Below are positions 12,215 to 24,071 of a stretch of 64,000 nucleotides of DNA, in pieces. The stretch covers positions 3,928,816 through 3,992,815 of the forward strand of contig PTEX01000016.1 of assembly GCA_003342815.1 (NCBI GenBank), given 5' to 3'. Positions within the stretch are counted from its first letter, which is position 1. Every line of letters begins with the position of its first letter. The notes below the pieces were generated by a model. The model did no database searches. It was not told the DNA's origin and saw only the letters and a program-made list of their open reading frames with translations. A program made the translations under genes and the position numbers. The stretch comes from Eudromia elegans (lineage: Eukaryota > Chordata > Aves > Tinamiformes > Tinamidae).

Positions 12215-12300
12215 TAGACTTTAGGGAAGTTTTGAAGTGCATGCTTAACCTCAAGCAGGTACTGAACTGACTTCAGCAGGATTCAGGTGCATTCTCAAGC
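12215..12300. repeat. Old amniote interspersed repeat fragment
   Basis: Words such as 'tgaagtgcatgcttaacctcaagc' in overlapping pieces, followed by 'ctgacttcagcaggattcaggtgc', resemble a widespread ancient amniote repeat. Its core alternates 'tgcttaa(a)gtt(a)agca' and 'ttgacttcaatggga'. The copy is degraded and ends at a T-run. The family name cannot be fixed by eye. Confidence 0.35.
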
Positions 12301-13337
12301 ATTTTTTTTTTTTCCTGATTGGAGGTGTATTCCTCGTTATGACACATAAGACAGGTTATTGAGGAAGTACCACTTGAATTAAAGGTGATTTACTTAGTTA
12401 TTTCTTATTTACATATCAGTGATCTGCTTTTATCGTTAACTAATTTAAAAATACAATGCAGTTCTTTCTGCGCTGGGGAGTTTAGCTTCTTTGTACTGTA
12501 TTAAGGGGTACGAAAAGGCTCTTTTAAGTGATTGTTGTAAACAGCTTACAGCTGGAGTTGAATGTTACCAAATGCACTGGATGTTGCTAAATATAGCAAG
12601 ATGATAATAAAGCTGATATTGCTCCATGAAGCAACAATTTCCAATTCTCAGAACACTCTGCAAAATGTTTGTGAGAACAACTGATGAAAACATGGCAAAG
12701 GTCTCGGTTTCCTTTGCACCATTCCCTTCTAATTAATTTTGCATTAGGGATGTGTGACATGCAGGCTTGATTAATCACTTGTTTGTTTATATCAAACTTG
12801 TTCGTTTATATATGCATTTATAGACACGTTTCGCAATAGAGATTTCATGAATGTTCGTTTTTCTTCTTCCTTGTAACATCCGTTGATCTCACAGTACTTA
12901 ATGCATGTAGCCTCACCACCTCCTGGGGGGAGGGAGACACCCAAGTGTTTGCCCTTAGACAAGAGTACAGTCATCCTTGCTTCTGCTGAGAGCCCACGTT
13001 GCTTTTGCTGTGCTATTCCCCTGTAAGACTCAAGTTCCCCAGAGCAGCAGTGCCCAAGTCCAACCTGGGCCAACGCGAGCAGATGCAGCCGCCCACAGGC
13101 CCATGTGGGGGGTTCTGCATATGAAAACATCCATCTACGCCCACCCGGTGTCTGCAACTTGCCCTTTACGGGTGAGTTTTTCCATGAGACATCGTCCTGT
13201 TGAGGGTTACTCCTTTACACGCTCTGTTCACGTTGCCAGACCTGCTGGGAAGGCCGTAACCCAGCAGGTTCCTACGGCTCTGCTAGGCACGAAGGGCGAG
13301 GAGCTTGTTCATGGACAGACCCGGGTGTTCTGCTTTG

Positions 13338-13351
13338 ACACCTGCAGGTGT
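13338..13351. promoter_or_regulatory. 14-bp palindrome of two overlapping E-boxes
   Basis: ACACCTGCAGGTGT is its own reverse complement. It contains CACCTG and CAGGTG, the E-box forms preferred by SNAI/ZEB-type zinc-finger repressors and some bHLH factors. ADAMTS2 is expressed in mesenchymal cells, so the site class is plausible in context. Occupancy is unknown, and a palindrome of this length can occur by chance in 64 kb. Confidence 0.3.
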
Positions 13352-15534
13352 TCTGCAAGCCGGGTCTGTGCTTAGGACACGCGGGCTGGACCTGAGCTCC
13401 GGGATCAGGGCAGCCCGCGCTGGTTGCTGCGTTGTACCATGGCATTCCAGCTCTGTGTTTAATAACAACACGCAAAATAGCATCTGGCGTGCGTCACTAA
13501 ACTAAGCTCTTGTAGAATGTGCTGATAAACATTTGCTGCAGACGGAGAGAGGCATAAATCTTGTCTTCTGTCCATGATAATGATGATAAAGTGTTTTGAT
13601 CAGACTAAGAGCTCCAGGCACGACCAAATGAAAGCAATGGGCAAGCCTGGAGTTGTGTGGGAGATGGATATCCCTCAGACATCTCTGCTGCTGTCACTTG
13701 CAGCAGAAGAGCCCCATGTGAGGCCTTGTCAAGTGCTGAAGGGATTAGTAAGGTTCTGCAGCTGGTCCTGCCTGCTCTCAGCTGGGTGAAGGCAGCTCCT
13801 CTGGGGCTGGTCGCTGCAGAGCTGCTGCTGGTGCCTTTGCATTTGCCGAGAGGAACAGGGGGTCACTGCAGCGTTAATGCAGTGCCAGACCCGGCTGGGG
13901 CACACTAAGTGATGCCCTTGTCTTCCCGTGTGGATCTCGTTCAAGCTTGTCCCTACACACACGTGTTTTGTGGCTCCTTGGTGCCGGTGCAGAGGCAGGC
14001 CCGGGGGCACCGGCTGCAGAGCAGCGTTCCGCAGCCGTTTTGCAACGCCGGCTTCCTTGCTTGTGTTCTTTGTGTTTCAAAATCCTCAAGCGGCACCAGG
14101 GGCTGCCTGGACTTTCCCTTGGAAAGTAAGCAACAACCAGGCTAACCTTCGTTTTGTCTGGTGCAGGACTGCCTTGCCCAGTGCTTTCCTGGAGATGAGA
14201 GGATCTCTGTCCAGGAAAAAGCCATAACTTGTCTGGTGCAAAGTTGCCTTGAATCTTCACTTTGGCAGGTAGTAAACTCGTTTCTTTCTGGTAATTTGTG
14301 CTTTTCTCTAAAGCATTGCAAAGCAGTGGAAGATGGACAAAGCAGCGGCACAAATAGTATTACTGCAAGCTCTAAATGCAGAATATGATTTTGCTAAATG
14401 GTTATGAGATCTATTATAAGAATTCTTCATAATTTTCTGACATAGTGCAGGATATATATGTTTCTTTTAAAACAGCAAATATCACTCAAACTTCACTCTA
14501 GTGCTCCTGCTGCAACTCTACTAGTGCAATGAGAGGGTGAGCTTGGAGCTGCGCTGCTTATTCATGGGTTAAACACTGTGCGTTTTCCTTTCCTGCAGGC
14601 GCTTTGGTTAAAGCCTGGTTTGCATCTCCCTTTTATCTGGGAGGTTGCTGCAGTCCCTCGCTGGCTGCAGCTCTCTGGGTGTGCGCAGACCATCTGGCCC
14701 GGCCCGCCTGCCCAGCGGCGTGCGGGCCTTTCAAGGGGAACATTTATTAGTCACAATCTGCATGGCGAGGGGGTTCGGGGCCGCTCGGGGGCAGCGCTGG
14801 CAGTGCCACAGGTAGCTCTTCGGAGGGGGCTCCGCAGCAGATCCTGGCACTTCTGCCTGGTGGACGTGCAGGGGAGCTGGGATGAGCGGAGGTCGGGTGG
14901 GAGCCGGTGCAATGCTCCCGGGACACTCGGCATCCCAGTCCCGTGTGCGCTGGGAATGCCGCAGGGAGCCTGGCTGGGCAGAGCAGCTCTTGCCACCTCC
15001 GCCAACGGCTCTAACTTTATGAAAATCGAACACTTTACAGCAGAGTCTCGCATTCAAACACTGACGCACGAGACATTTCTCAGGTCTAAAAGGGCCTGGA
15101 ATAGAAATGGTGCTTTCTGCTAACTGCCACCCGTGAGGATTTTTTAGCTTGCAGTGCTGTCAGGCCCCCGGTGTCTGTTTCTGTTTGCCTGTCAGGAGGA
15201 TTTTTGCCTGTTGTACATGTGCAGGCGTATTAGCGTTGCGGACGGTGCTGCCTGGCTGCCGACGGTGAAAGAAAGAGCAAAATCTTTTATGCCTGAAGCA
15301 GCTGCCTCTGAAATGGGCACCTCGGGGCTCTGCTCACGGAGCACCTTGCGTGCTTCGCAGGAGAGCCAGGAGCAGAAGTTACTGCGTCGCTTTAGAGATT
15401 TATATTTTTAAAACTTTTAAAGCCCTATTAACTGTAACCTCATTTCCTCTTGCTGTCTGACCGTTCTTTTGTTTATGTGTTTGGTTGGTTTGGTTTTATT
15501 AAGTAGCTTTCTTTCTTGATCCTAGGCTGGCTGG

Positions 15535-15745
15535 AAGGTCTAGAGCGCTGGGGGCTCTTGCCCCGGTCTCGGGCTGCGGGCGGCGGTGACGTTTTGGAGT
15601 GCAGCGTGTCTCTTTGCAGGTCACCAAGCGCGGGTCACGTCGTGTGCGGCAGCCGTAACGCGGCAGCGACACGAGGAATCGCCCCGGACCGGCTCTCACC
15701 GTCTGTGAAGTCAGCAGGCGCTGCGGGTTGCATGAGGAGCTGTGG
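15535..15745. promoter_or_regulatory. Intronic CpG island
   Basis: About 25 CpGs occur in roughly 210 bp. The block includes a TGACGT word (CRE-like half site) near 15587 and an acceptor-like pyrimidine stretch ending in CTTTGCAG at about 15620. The combination could mark a promoter or first exon of an unannotated transcript, but no coding frame with recognisable homology is present and no clear donor pairs with the acceptor-like site. Confidence 0.4.
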
Positions 15746-18700
15746 GATGCTGAACGGGCAGCTGCCCTCTTGGCTAATCGAACTTCTCTGTATCGCAGTA
15801 TTCCAGAACTGGTTCATTCATCCCAGCGCGTTCTTTCCTCTCCAGGGTTTCCTTCCTGGCCGTGACCCGTATCGTACCAAGATCTTTGCAGCTCACAGGA
15901 CTCTGCTCCTCAGTTACCTGTGGGTATCCAGCTGCTTTTAGACTCTTGTGCCCGAGCTGTTGATGGAACCAAGAATGCCGCATCATAGAGATTTGGGGTG
16001 GAGCTCGAATCTATCCATCGGGTGGTTTTAAAATTTCATGGAGATTTGCAAATACCATTTTTTTTTCTAGGATCTGACCTTGAAATCATTTATTGTCTAA
16101 GGCCGTAGGTTAAATCTGCGCTGAAATCCCTGCTCACAGGTGAGCTGGTGATTGCTCATGACCGTGCAGCTTTTAGCCTCTTCCCAATCCCTGTTAGAAA
16201 AGTGCTGACTAGGCAGTAGACTGGAGGTGATTCATTGTAGCTTTATATTCTATTTGTAAGCTGGAGCATTTCTGCTTTTATTTAAGCAAAATCTCCAGAG
16301 ACTTGTTAAACTATGAAATACCTAGGAAAAAAGCAGCCCAAAGGCTCTAGCTAGGTGTATTAAATGTCCTAGGCAACCCTATAACACTGCTGGCTCTCCA
16401 GCCTAAACTCTAACAGGGGAGGAAATCTCATTTTGAGTCACTGTAAGATGACATGACTGCAATTTCTAAATTTTCAGGTATTTTCTTGGATACCGGAGTT
16501 GCCTGTGTGCAGCCAACTCAATGTATTGACATTTCCATGGTAACCCATGGTGGCCTTTCAGATATTTGGAGCTCATACGTTACCAGTGCAGAGTATTTCT
16601 GGAAGATGAGGGTAACCCATAGGTCTGAAAAAAAATGTGCTGAAAATTAAGGAGAAAATTGATGGTGAGTGATGGAGGTGCCAGCCTAGAGGGGTGTTCT
16701 CTGTAAATTCTTGGCTCTGGATGTGGTTTTGAGCGGATGTGTAAAGTGTTGCAGCAGAGCCCATGTGTCCGTCCCGCCGCGGTGGCTGCACCAGGGTGCT
16801 GCCGGCCGAAGGGGGATATGGCCAGGGCTGCCCCGCTGCACGTAGCGGAGCCACCGACCTACGTGGAAGCGGTCGCTGCTGTGTAGTAACAGCCTGGCTG
16901 CTGGGTCCTCGGGGACACTCGCGTGGGACGTCCTGAAGAGCCCTAAACGGTCTGGAGTTGTGTGCTGAGATCCCGGTGGAAAGCACTGGCAAAGGGCAGG
17001 ATGATCCTTGCAAGAAAATGGGCTCATCCGCCCTCCGAGGAGCTGCTGCAGAGAAGAGTGATGGCGCTAGGAGGATTTACAGCCCCGGCAGGTCCCGTGG
17101 CTCAGAGAGCTGGAAAGTTAATAGTTTCTGAAGTGACGGTGTGGGCATTTCCAAGAAGCTCTGGGAGGATGGGCTGCTAATATTTTCTTCTTTCCGATAG
17201 TTATCCCTTAGCTGGAAGGGCACATCTCTTCCTTAAGGTCATTTCTTTTCGGTTTTTGAAGGAAAACTCAGCGTCTTTGCAATGTGAGATGGACTCATGG
17301 TGCTCCCACCGAATAAATCACAGCAGCTCTTTCAAAATCCCCACGGGCATCGCGTGTTATGTGATAGCTGGTTCTCACAGACCTTCCATGAATGGCTTTT
17401 CTGGGAACTGCTTTTACAATAATAAGTTACTGGCTGGCAAATGTATAGGGGTTCGGGCAAACCATGCACAAGATCCAGTTCACACCAATTTTAATGGAAA
17501 AGTTCCCAGTGAGCTTAATAGGAGGAAGACCCAGTGCAGGGCAGTGGGAAAAAACTCCGTGGCTGGACTTTATGTGGACTTCCAAGTATCTTGCTCTGCT
17601 TCTGTGGGGCTCCGAGTTGCACAATTTCCTCTGAAACTCATTTGAACACAAGGAAACTGAAGTGTACCCTGATGAAAACCCAGCAGATTTCATTGAGAAT
17701 TGGCCACTAAAAAGGTGACCCAGTGTTGCATATTCCTTGCTGCCCAAGCTCTAAAGTAGGCTTTAAACCCAAGCAAAACACTCAAGCATCCTGCCTGCCC
17801 CAGCGTGCCGACCTCCGGGAGCGAACGGTGCAAAGCGCTGCTCCGACATCTGGACATCTAGAAAGCCCGGACAAACAGCCAGTGTTCTCAAATCCCGCCT
17901 GGAGAAAAGTTCTGGGAAGATGAAGAGCACAAGTAGGAGGAAACTTGGATGAATAGGCGACTGTCAAGTTCCTGGCCGGGATGTCCCGTTCCAGGGGCTT
18001 TGCGAGGACGCTGCTCCATGAGAATCGCGGTTTCGGGGGGGTTGCACTGTGTTCTTGAGCAAGACGGAGGTTTCTTTTCTATAGTGAAAATGAAGAATAC
18101 AAAAGGAACATGATACTCAGCAAAGAACTTGTTTCTTAGTAGAACCATCTTCTCCTGCAATGTGAAAAAGCCTTTCCAAATGCCAAAGTTATGCAAACAT
18201 GACTGAATGTAGAAGTGAAACCAAAAAGCAGTGTTTTCTTTGTCTTTTTCCAATTTTGCAAGAGGCCACCCACAAAATGTTTTTTTCTCTTTCTATTTTT
18301 TATTTTCTGCAGGAAGAAAATAATAAAATTTGACCAAACTCAGGAAAACTTTATCAAAAAACTTTATCAAAATAGAACTGAAGTTTGAATTCTGCAATTA
18401 ACATATAATTAGCAGAAGAAGGAAGCCGAAGGTTTGATTTATCGTTCGGGCTGTAAGTTCTCGGTCGGACAGACTCATACACATTGGCATTTCCCCGTGC
18501 GAGCATGGAGAAGCATTCAGTCAGACCGTTCGGTTGAAGGCATTTTCCAGTTTGCTAGTCATTTTTGTCTCACTCTGTTTTCTTTTTTTTAGCGTTATAT
18601 GTTTGATACTGGTTTGTGAAATTAAGCTAAAAGCCTTAGTTTGACTTGACATTTCCAACCTGTCTCTTGATTATTGATAATCCTGAATTTTACATGTCTG

Positions 18701-20109
18701 GGAAGGCTGTTTCCATCTTGCACACTGGCTGAGCAAGCGGGCAGGAAATGTCCGTAATAATTTCTGTGTTACGGACCCCGCGCTCCCCGCGGAGGTCGGT
18801 GCTGTAAAGGGTACAAATGGTTCCTCTCTTTTCCACATCTGCCTCTCTCTGCCTCGTGCTGCTCTGCGTACCGTCGGACGTAGGATTATATTCAGCGTTA
18901 GCAAAACCTCAGAAATGTGGTTTTGAATGTGAGATGTGTATAGTCCCTTATGAATCAGAAGCCAAATTCTGCAGTCTTTGAGGTCATTAGCGATATTAGT
19001 ATCATCTGCTGATTATGGAAATCATGTGTTAGGTCACTCCGTCCACCCCAACCCACGTATCTCCAGTGCCTCTTGTGTGTTGTTCAGGCTTATTTAAAGA
19101 ATTCCAGAGACAGGACTTCAGCAGTTGGGACTCGGAGCCTGCATCGCAGCCTAAATGATCTCACTGCTTAAGAACGTTTTCTTGGTCCAGCCTTCATAAT
19201 CCTTCCCACTCTAATGCAGTGCTTTGTAGTTAACTTCACTCTTGCCTTTTGAAGTTTCTTCCCTTCTGTGTGCTGGTGTTTTCTGGACACGTACACTGCT
19301 ACCAGATCATCTAAGCCATATTTCAACCAAGATGCAGTTTTTAATTCTTATCAATAGCTTCTTTTCTTCATCTTTACATAAATTGTTAAAAAAAAGGTAC
19401 TACTTTAACCTTCTCCTGTAGTAGAAATGATACATCCTCACTTGCGTGATTCGATAACTTAGAGCTGTGTGGGAAGAAATTTCATTTAGGAAAAGATATC
19501 TTCATTCCAATGTTCACCCTGGGGCTTGTATTGATACTTGGCATCCACAAGATAGGGGATCCAGGACAACGAAACAGAAATGTGCCTTTAAGTGAACAAA
19601 TGAGAGAACTTCCAAAACCCTTAAAAATAAAACAAATAGGGAGGCAGCTTGGAAACGCAGAGATTGGCTGAGTAAAAGTGTGTCCTTGAACGGAGTTCGT
19701 GTTCTGCTGTGGTTTGGTGGTGGTTGGAAGGAACTTCCAGGAGGAATGACTCTTATTCGTACGTTTATGTCCCTCAGTAAGTCTCAGTGATGAAAACATC
19801 CTGACTGAGCAACGCTGGGTGTATTAAATATTCAGGATCATTGCAAAACAATACTCAGATGCTGATTACACTGTTAATCAGGCAGTGTCGTCCTCACGTT
19901 GCATGTAGTTATTTTCTTTAAGGGATTTGAAAACTTGTCTGCTGTGGATGTAAGAAGCTGGAATGATACCATGTCCTGGTTTTGAACTGCAAAAGGTTTC
20001 AAATAGAATCACAAACAAAACCCTTAACAATGTAGGTCCTCATCATCCCTAGGTCTGTGTTGTAAAGAGGGTTTTTGTAAGTTATTGAGTTGGCAGCTTC
20101 TTCCAGTTA

Positions 20110-20200
20110 CACTTGTGGTGGTTTGAAACTCTCTATATTCATTGACTTCACTGAGATTACACTAAACATCAGCCAGCACAACGGAGAGCTGACTTGACTC
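20110..20200. repeat. Old amniote interspersed repeat fragment
   Basis: The words 'attcattgacttcactgag' and 'attacactaaacatcagcc' resemble the 3' part of an ancient amniote repeat with the order 'cattgacttcaatggagttacacca'. Only a short, degraded segment remains, and orientation and family are uncertain. Confidence 0.3.
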
Positions 20201-23200
20201 CCACCTCTCTATTTTCCCTGTGCGAGACACTTTCCAAAAATGGGGAAGAGTCTTGTTCTCTGCAGAGAGGAAAACAGACCGTTGAATGTCTGTGCTGCGG
20301 TGTATGCTAACCAAAACATAGGAGCTGGTGCCAGAAAATTCCTAGATAATGTATCCAACCTCTTCCTTTAAATGGATTGCTCAGCGGTTCACTGTAGTTC
20401 TTGCCAGTTAAATCACGTATGTCAGCAGGAACTGCTGGGAATATAACTTAATAAAAATGGAGCTCCACGGTTCAGGGTAATGAAAAATCCAGCAGCGAGT
20501 GGCACTTGCTCCCCCAGCACGACTGTGCTGAAGCAATTGGGCAGTGGGGATAGAGCTGAACCTATGCAAAGTTCACAGCATTCATTTTCTTCATCCAGCA
20601 ATTTTACCTTGGGAAAGTACTGGTTTGCTTAATGAAACCATTTGAAAGTGAAATCCAACCATTGGAAGTACTGCTGTTCCACTCACAGGGTTATATCCAG
20701 CAACTCTTTGCAGATCTGGGATAATCCATCCTGAGGGAAACACTGGCTCCTCCAAACTTCCTATGAGTTTTCCCAATCCCTGCAGTGCTACCAGAACATG
20801 AATAACTTCTACCCTCCTTGGGTGCTCCGGAGCAGCGAGTGAGTCAGTGGGGCCTCCAAAGAGATGACAGCACCAGGCTTTTAAGCACAGGGAATAAAAT
20901 TGCCAAGAGTAACAAATCCTTCCTTATTCCTAAAAATGGTCCAGTAAAAATCTGTGTGCAGTTCTATTCATGTATGAAGTTTGGCTTGGTCAGACAGAGG
21001 TATTCACGGTTACCCCTGAACGTTGGGACCTCATGGTTGTCTTCACCTCCCCGTCGGTGGTTCCATTGCAGCGACACTGAGAACACTCTGTCTGTGTGTT
21101 TAGTGTCTGCAACCTCCGTCAGACTGATGTGAGAGTGCTTCACAGTAGAAATACTTGTTATTGTTATCCATATTTACAACAGTTCCGAATGTGCAGTGAT
21201 GGTTTTAGCTAGTGCCACGTCTGCGTTTTCTCCACTTTGCAGTTTTGCACCAGGAGGGTTTTGCCCAAGGGTAGAGCAGTCCGACCAGGATGATCTCCGA
21301 GTGTTGGTGCTGTGGACAGACACCGTGGATGTGATCCTGCAGAAATCTACCCAAATCCCTGAGATCGGAATTTTACACTCACTGCTTCAGACTCAGTGTG
21401 AAATTTTAATTTGCTCTTGTCGGTCTGAAGCAAGGGGAAAGGGAAAAGCAAAGAGAGAAGGAAAAGCATAGGATAAATTTCCCACTTTCCACTGAGCGAA
21501 CAACATGCTCTGGTCCTTCTGGCTGCTGAATGAGTCTCTGCGTGGGCAGTGTGAAGCTGGCAGAGACAGCTGAATTATATGCGGAGTGGGTAGTACCACC
21601 TCTAATTGAGTTTATACGAGGCTTCCTATTATTAAACACCGTTTTGAGCTTGCTGGAAGTTTGCAAAAAGGGACTTTTTGGGGCCAAGGTTTTCCGTGTC
21701 AGGTGCCTGTGCGGATGAGTTGCGGTGCGGCTCCAACGGCAGGACCAGGAGCTCGTGCCACAGGGCCCAGCACCTGCTGAGGAGCCGCGAGGACGAGGCT
21801 CTCGCGGGGAGCAGCTGTTCAGTGTTTTGTTTTTTCTGCTGTCCTTATTCAGCTTCGTGCTTTCGTTCCTGGTCTCTCCTCAGCCCCTGCTCTGATGGCT
21901 GCGTTTCCTCTGGGGTGTTTCCTGACACTCAGCGTGCTCTGGCTGAACCTTTCACAGCCATTTAAACATTTATTTTCATAGACTGCCGGAAGAAGAGAAG
22001 GTTTTTTTCCACGTCTTACAAAGGAGAGAACCAATAACCACCAGTTATAGCATATGCTTTTTTCTTATTTTGGCTTGCTGGTTTGTGGAACCCTTTTCTA
22101 GTTATTAAGCACTCAAAACAGCTCTCCTGTAAGGACCAGTTGGAGACAGAAGTGCTTGAGGCTTTTGAAAATCAAAGGCCAGTGATTCAAGTCGGTTGCC
22201 TACTAAATGAAGAGCTTGGGCGTAGTGGGATATGCAAGGAAAACCCTATGTGACACATACGATAACGTGGAGTTCAGCTCACCAGCATAACCCTAATTAC
22301 TATGAGACCTCTCATGTCTCCTCCTTCCTTCCCTAGACACTTCTCAGCAAGTTTTTCATCTTTTGCACCATGCGATAAAAGAAATCCCACAGAAAATTAT
22401 TTGCTACTGTCTTCTGATTCATCTTTACAGATGCTCCTGGTTTATATTGGTGGGGATCCAGTGGAAAAAGTAGTATGTGAGTATCTCATTAAAATCTAAC
22501 AAAACGCATATGCACGAGGGAGTGGGGCTAAAGTTGCATAGACGTTAAATAATTATTAGCTTTTGAGTAAGTGACCATCAAAGTTAAGGCATCCTTTGAC
22601 ACTTTGCAGCTTTAGAAATGGGATTTCAGTATGAGGTTCATTTTCCTGTCTTAGAGAGCTGGAGTCTGTGCTTGTTACTGCTTCAAACCGGACTTGATAT
22701 GACCCAAAGTGTTTTCGGATGGATAATTGGGCTCTGACTGATTCCTGTGATACTTCTGTGGGAGTTAATCCTAAGCTCAGGGAAATCATTAGGATTCCTT
22801 ACCACTAGACCACTGGAGCTCTGGATAAGTAAGTGGTATTTAAAAAATGCCTCTCTAAGGTTCTTTAATTTTCTTTAACTCAGGAAATGTGGTTATTTCT
22901 AAGGTAGTATCAAGATAATATGTGGTAAAAATCTGCATTCTTTTTTTTTTTTTTGTCCTCCACAGATAAATGTAAAATTGCTTGGCCGAATTTCTAGGCA
23001 TTTTGATGACAATGCCACTACAAACCTAGTGTGGAGCAGATTTTTATCTTCAGAGATTTTGAATCATGTCAGTTGACCAAATTATGTCAAAACTTGGTCA
23101 AGAGAAACTGAATTGAAACTTCCATGAACAGAGTCTGGAATTTGTCATAAGAAAGAACTTGGTCTCCAGAGCCTGTGTTGAATGGGGGAGATGGAAACAC

Positions 23201-24028
23201 ACTGAAAAAATAAATCACGTGTGCTAGGCTGGAGAGAGAGCAACATGTGAGCATATAATCATTAGCTAAATGGCATATTACTAACTAATCTGGTGTTTCA
23301 ATTATCTGGGCTTTGCAGCAGCAGCAGTAAAATTTGCTGGAGCTGAGGTTATGGAAACATCATTGAGCAGAAAGGCAGATATTGGTTGAAAATAAGTGTT
23401 AATTGAATCTTCTTGAATATTCTGGTCTTAATAAAATATTTTAAAATGTATTGGCTTGTTTTAAAGAGCAAACTGTGCTTTCATAATGTGACAAGCTGCA
23501 AGCAAACATATGAGTGAAGGTGTTGCATCAGAATGAGATCTTAGCTAACATGGGCTTTTCGGTTCCAGCTCTTTGACAGCTTGAATGTTGGTTACAGAGT
23601 TTCAGGTCGTTAGTGATACCAGGAAAGCGATTACCATTGCTGGGAGACAGGTAGAGTCTGCAATGGCAGGTTCTTGGGTTGTTGGCATTTGTTTCTCCAG
23701 ATGGATGATGTTGTCCCTTCCGTGGTCACACACACAAGCAATAAAGTGAGGCCCTCCAGAAGGAGGTAAATGCAGAGACTGGTGCCCAGGAGAGCAGATG
23801 AACGGCTGCTTTGGCTCCCTTCATCGCAGGCAGGATTTCCTTCCAGCACACCTGGTCTATGTGCTGCTCCTGCTTTCCTATTTCATCTGCCTCCCTAAGG
23901 TACTGAGCTCTTTCACTTAATGAACCCATTTTCCCCCTTATGCTCTCTTCGATCCCTGCTATAATGCTGTGTGCCTCTTCACACCTGAATTCAGCTTTCT
24001 CTCTTACAATGGACAATGTCCTAGGATG

Positions 24029-24071
24029 TAATTCTGGTTGAGTCTCTCTTAGACATAATTCTGGTTGAGTC
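24029..24071. repeat. Two-copy tandem duplication, 27-bp period
   Basis: The 16-mer TAATTCTGGTTGAGTC occurs at 24029-24044 and again at 24056-24071. The spacer is partly similar (TCTCTTAGACA; CCTTTAAGC follows the second copy). It looks like a local replication-slippage duplication rather than a mobile element. Confidence 0.7.

Larger units (their letters stand above)
12086..15534 (+). other. ADAMTS2: ADAMTS2 intron 3, between the first two CpG islands
   Basis: This noncoding stretch begins with an old amniote repeat fragment at about 12215-12300 that ends in a T-run. It also holds the E-box palindrome at 13338-13351 and a pair of near-identical 22-bp words at 14155-14176 and 14230-14251. 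GC-rich tracts lie at about 13050-13430 and 14690-14960. The 181-codon + strand frame at 14578-15123 lies over GC-rich DNA, has no recognisable domain and competes with two minus-strand frames, so I treat it as chance. Confidence 0.75.

Noticed and set aside
14578-15123. 181-codon + strand frame
   Set aside because: Lies over a CpG-rich tract with competing minus-strand frames of 100-112 codons; no homology recognised.
22941-22965. T14 tract plus CCTCCACAG as a splice acceptor of an extra exon
   Set aside because: No open in-phase frame with a donor follows; long T-tracts before CAG are common in introns.
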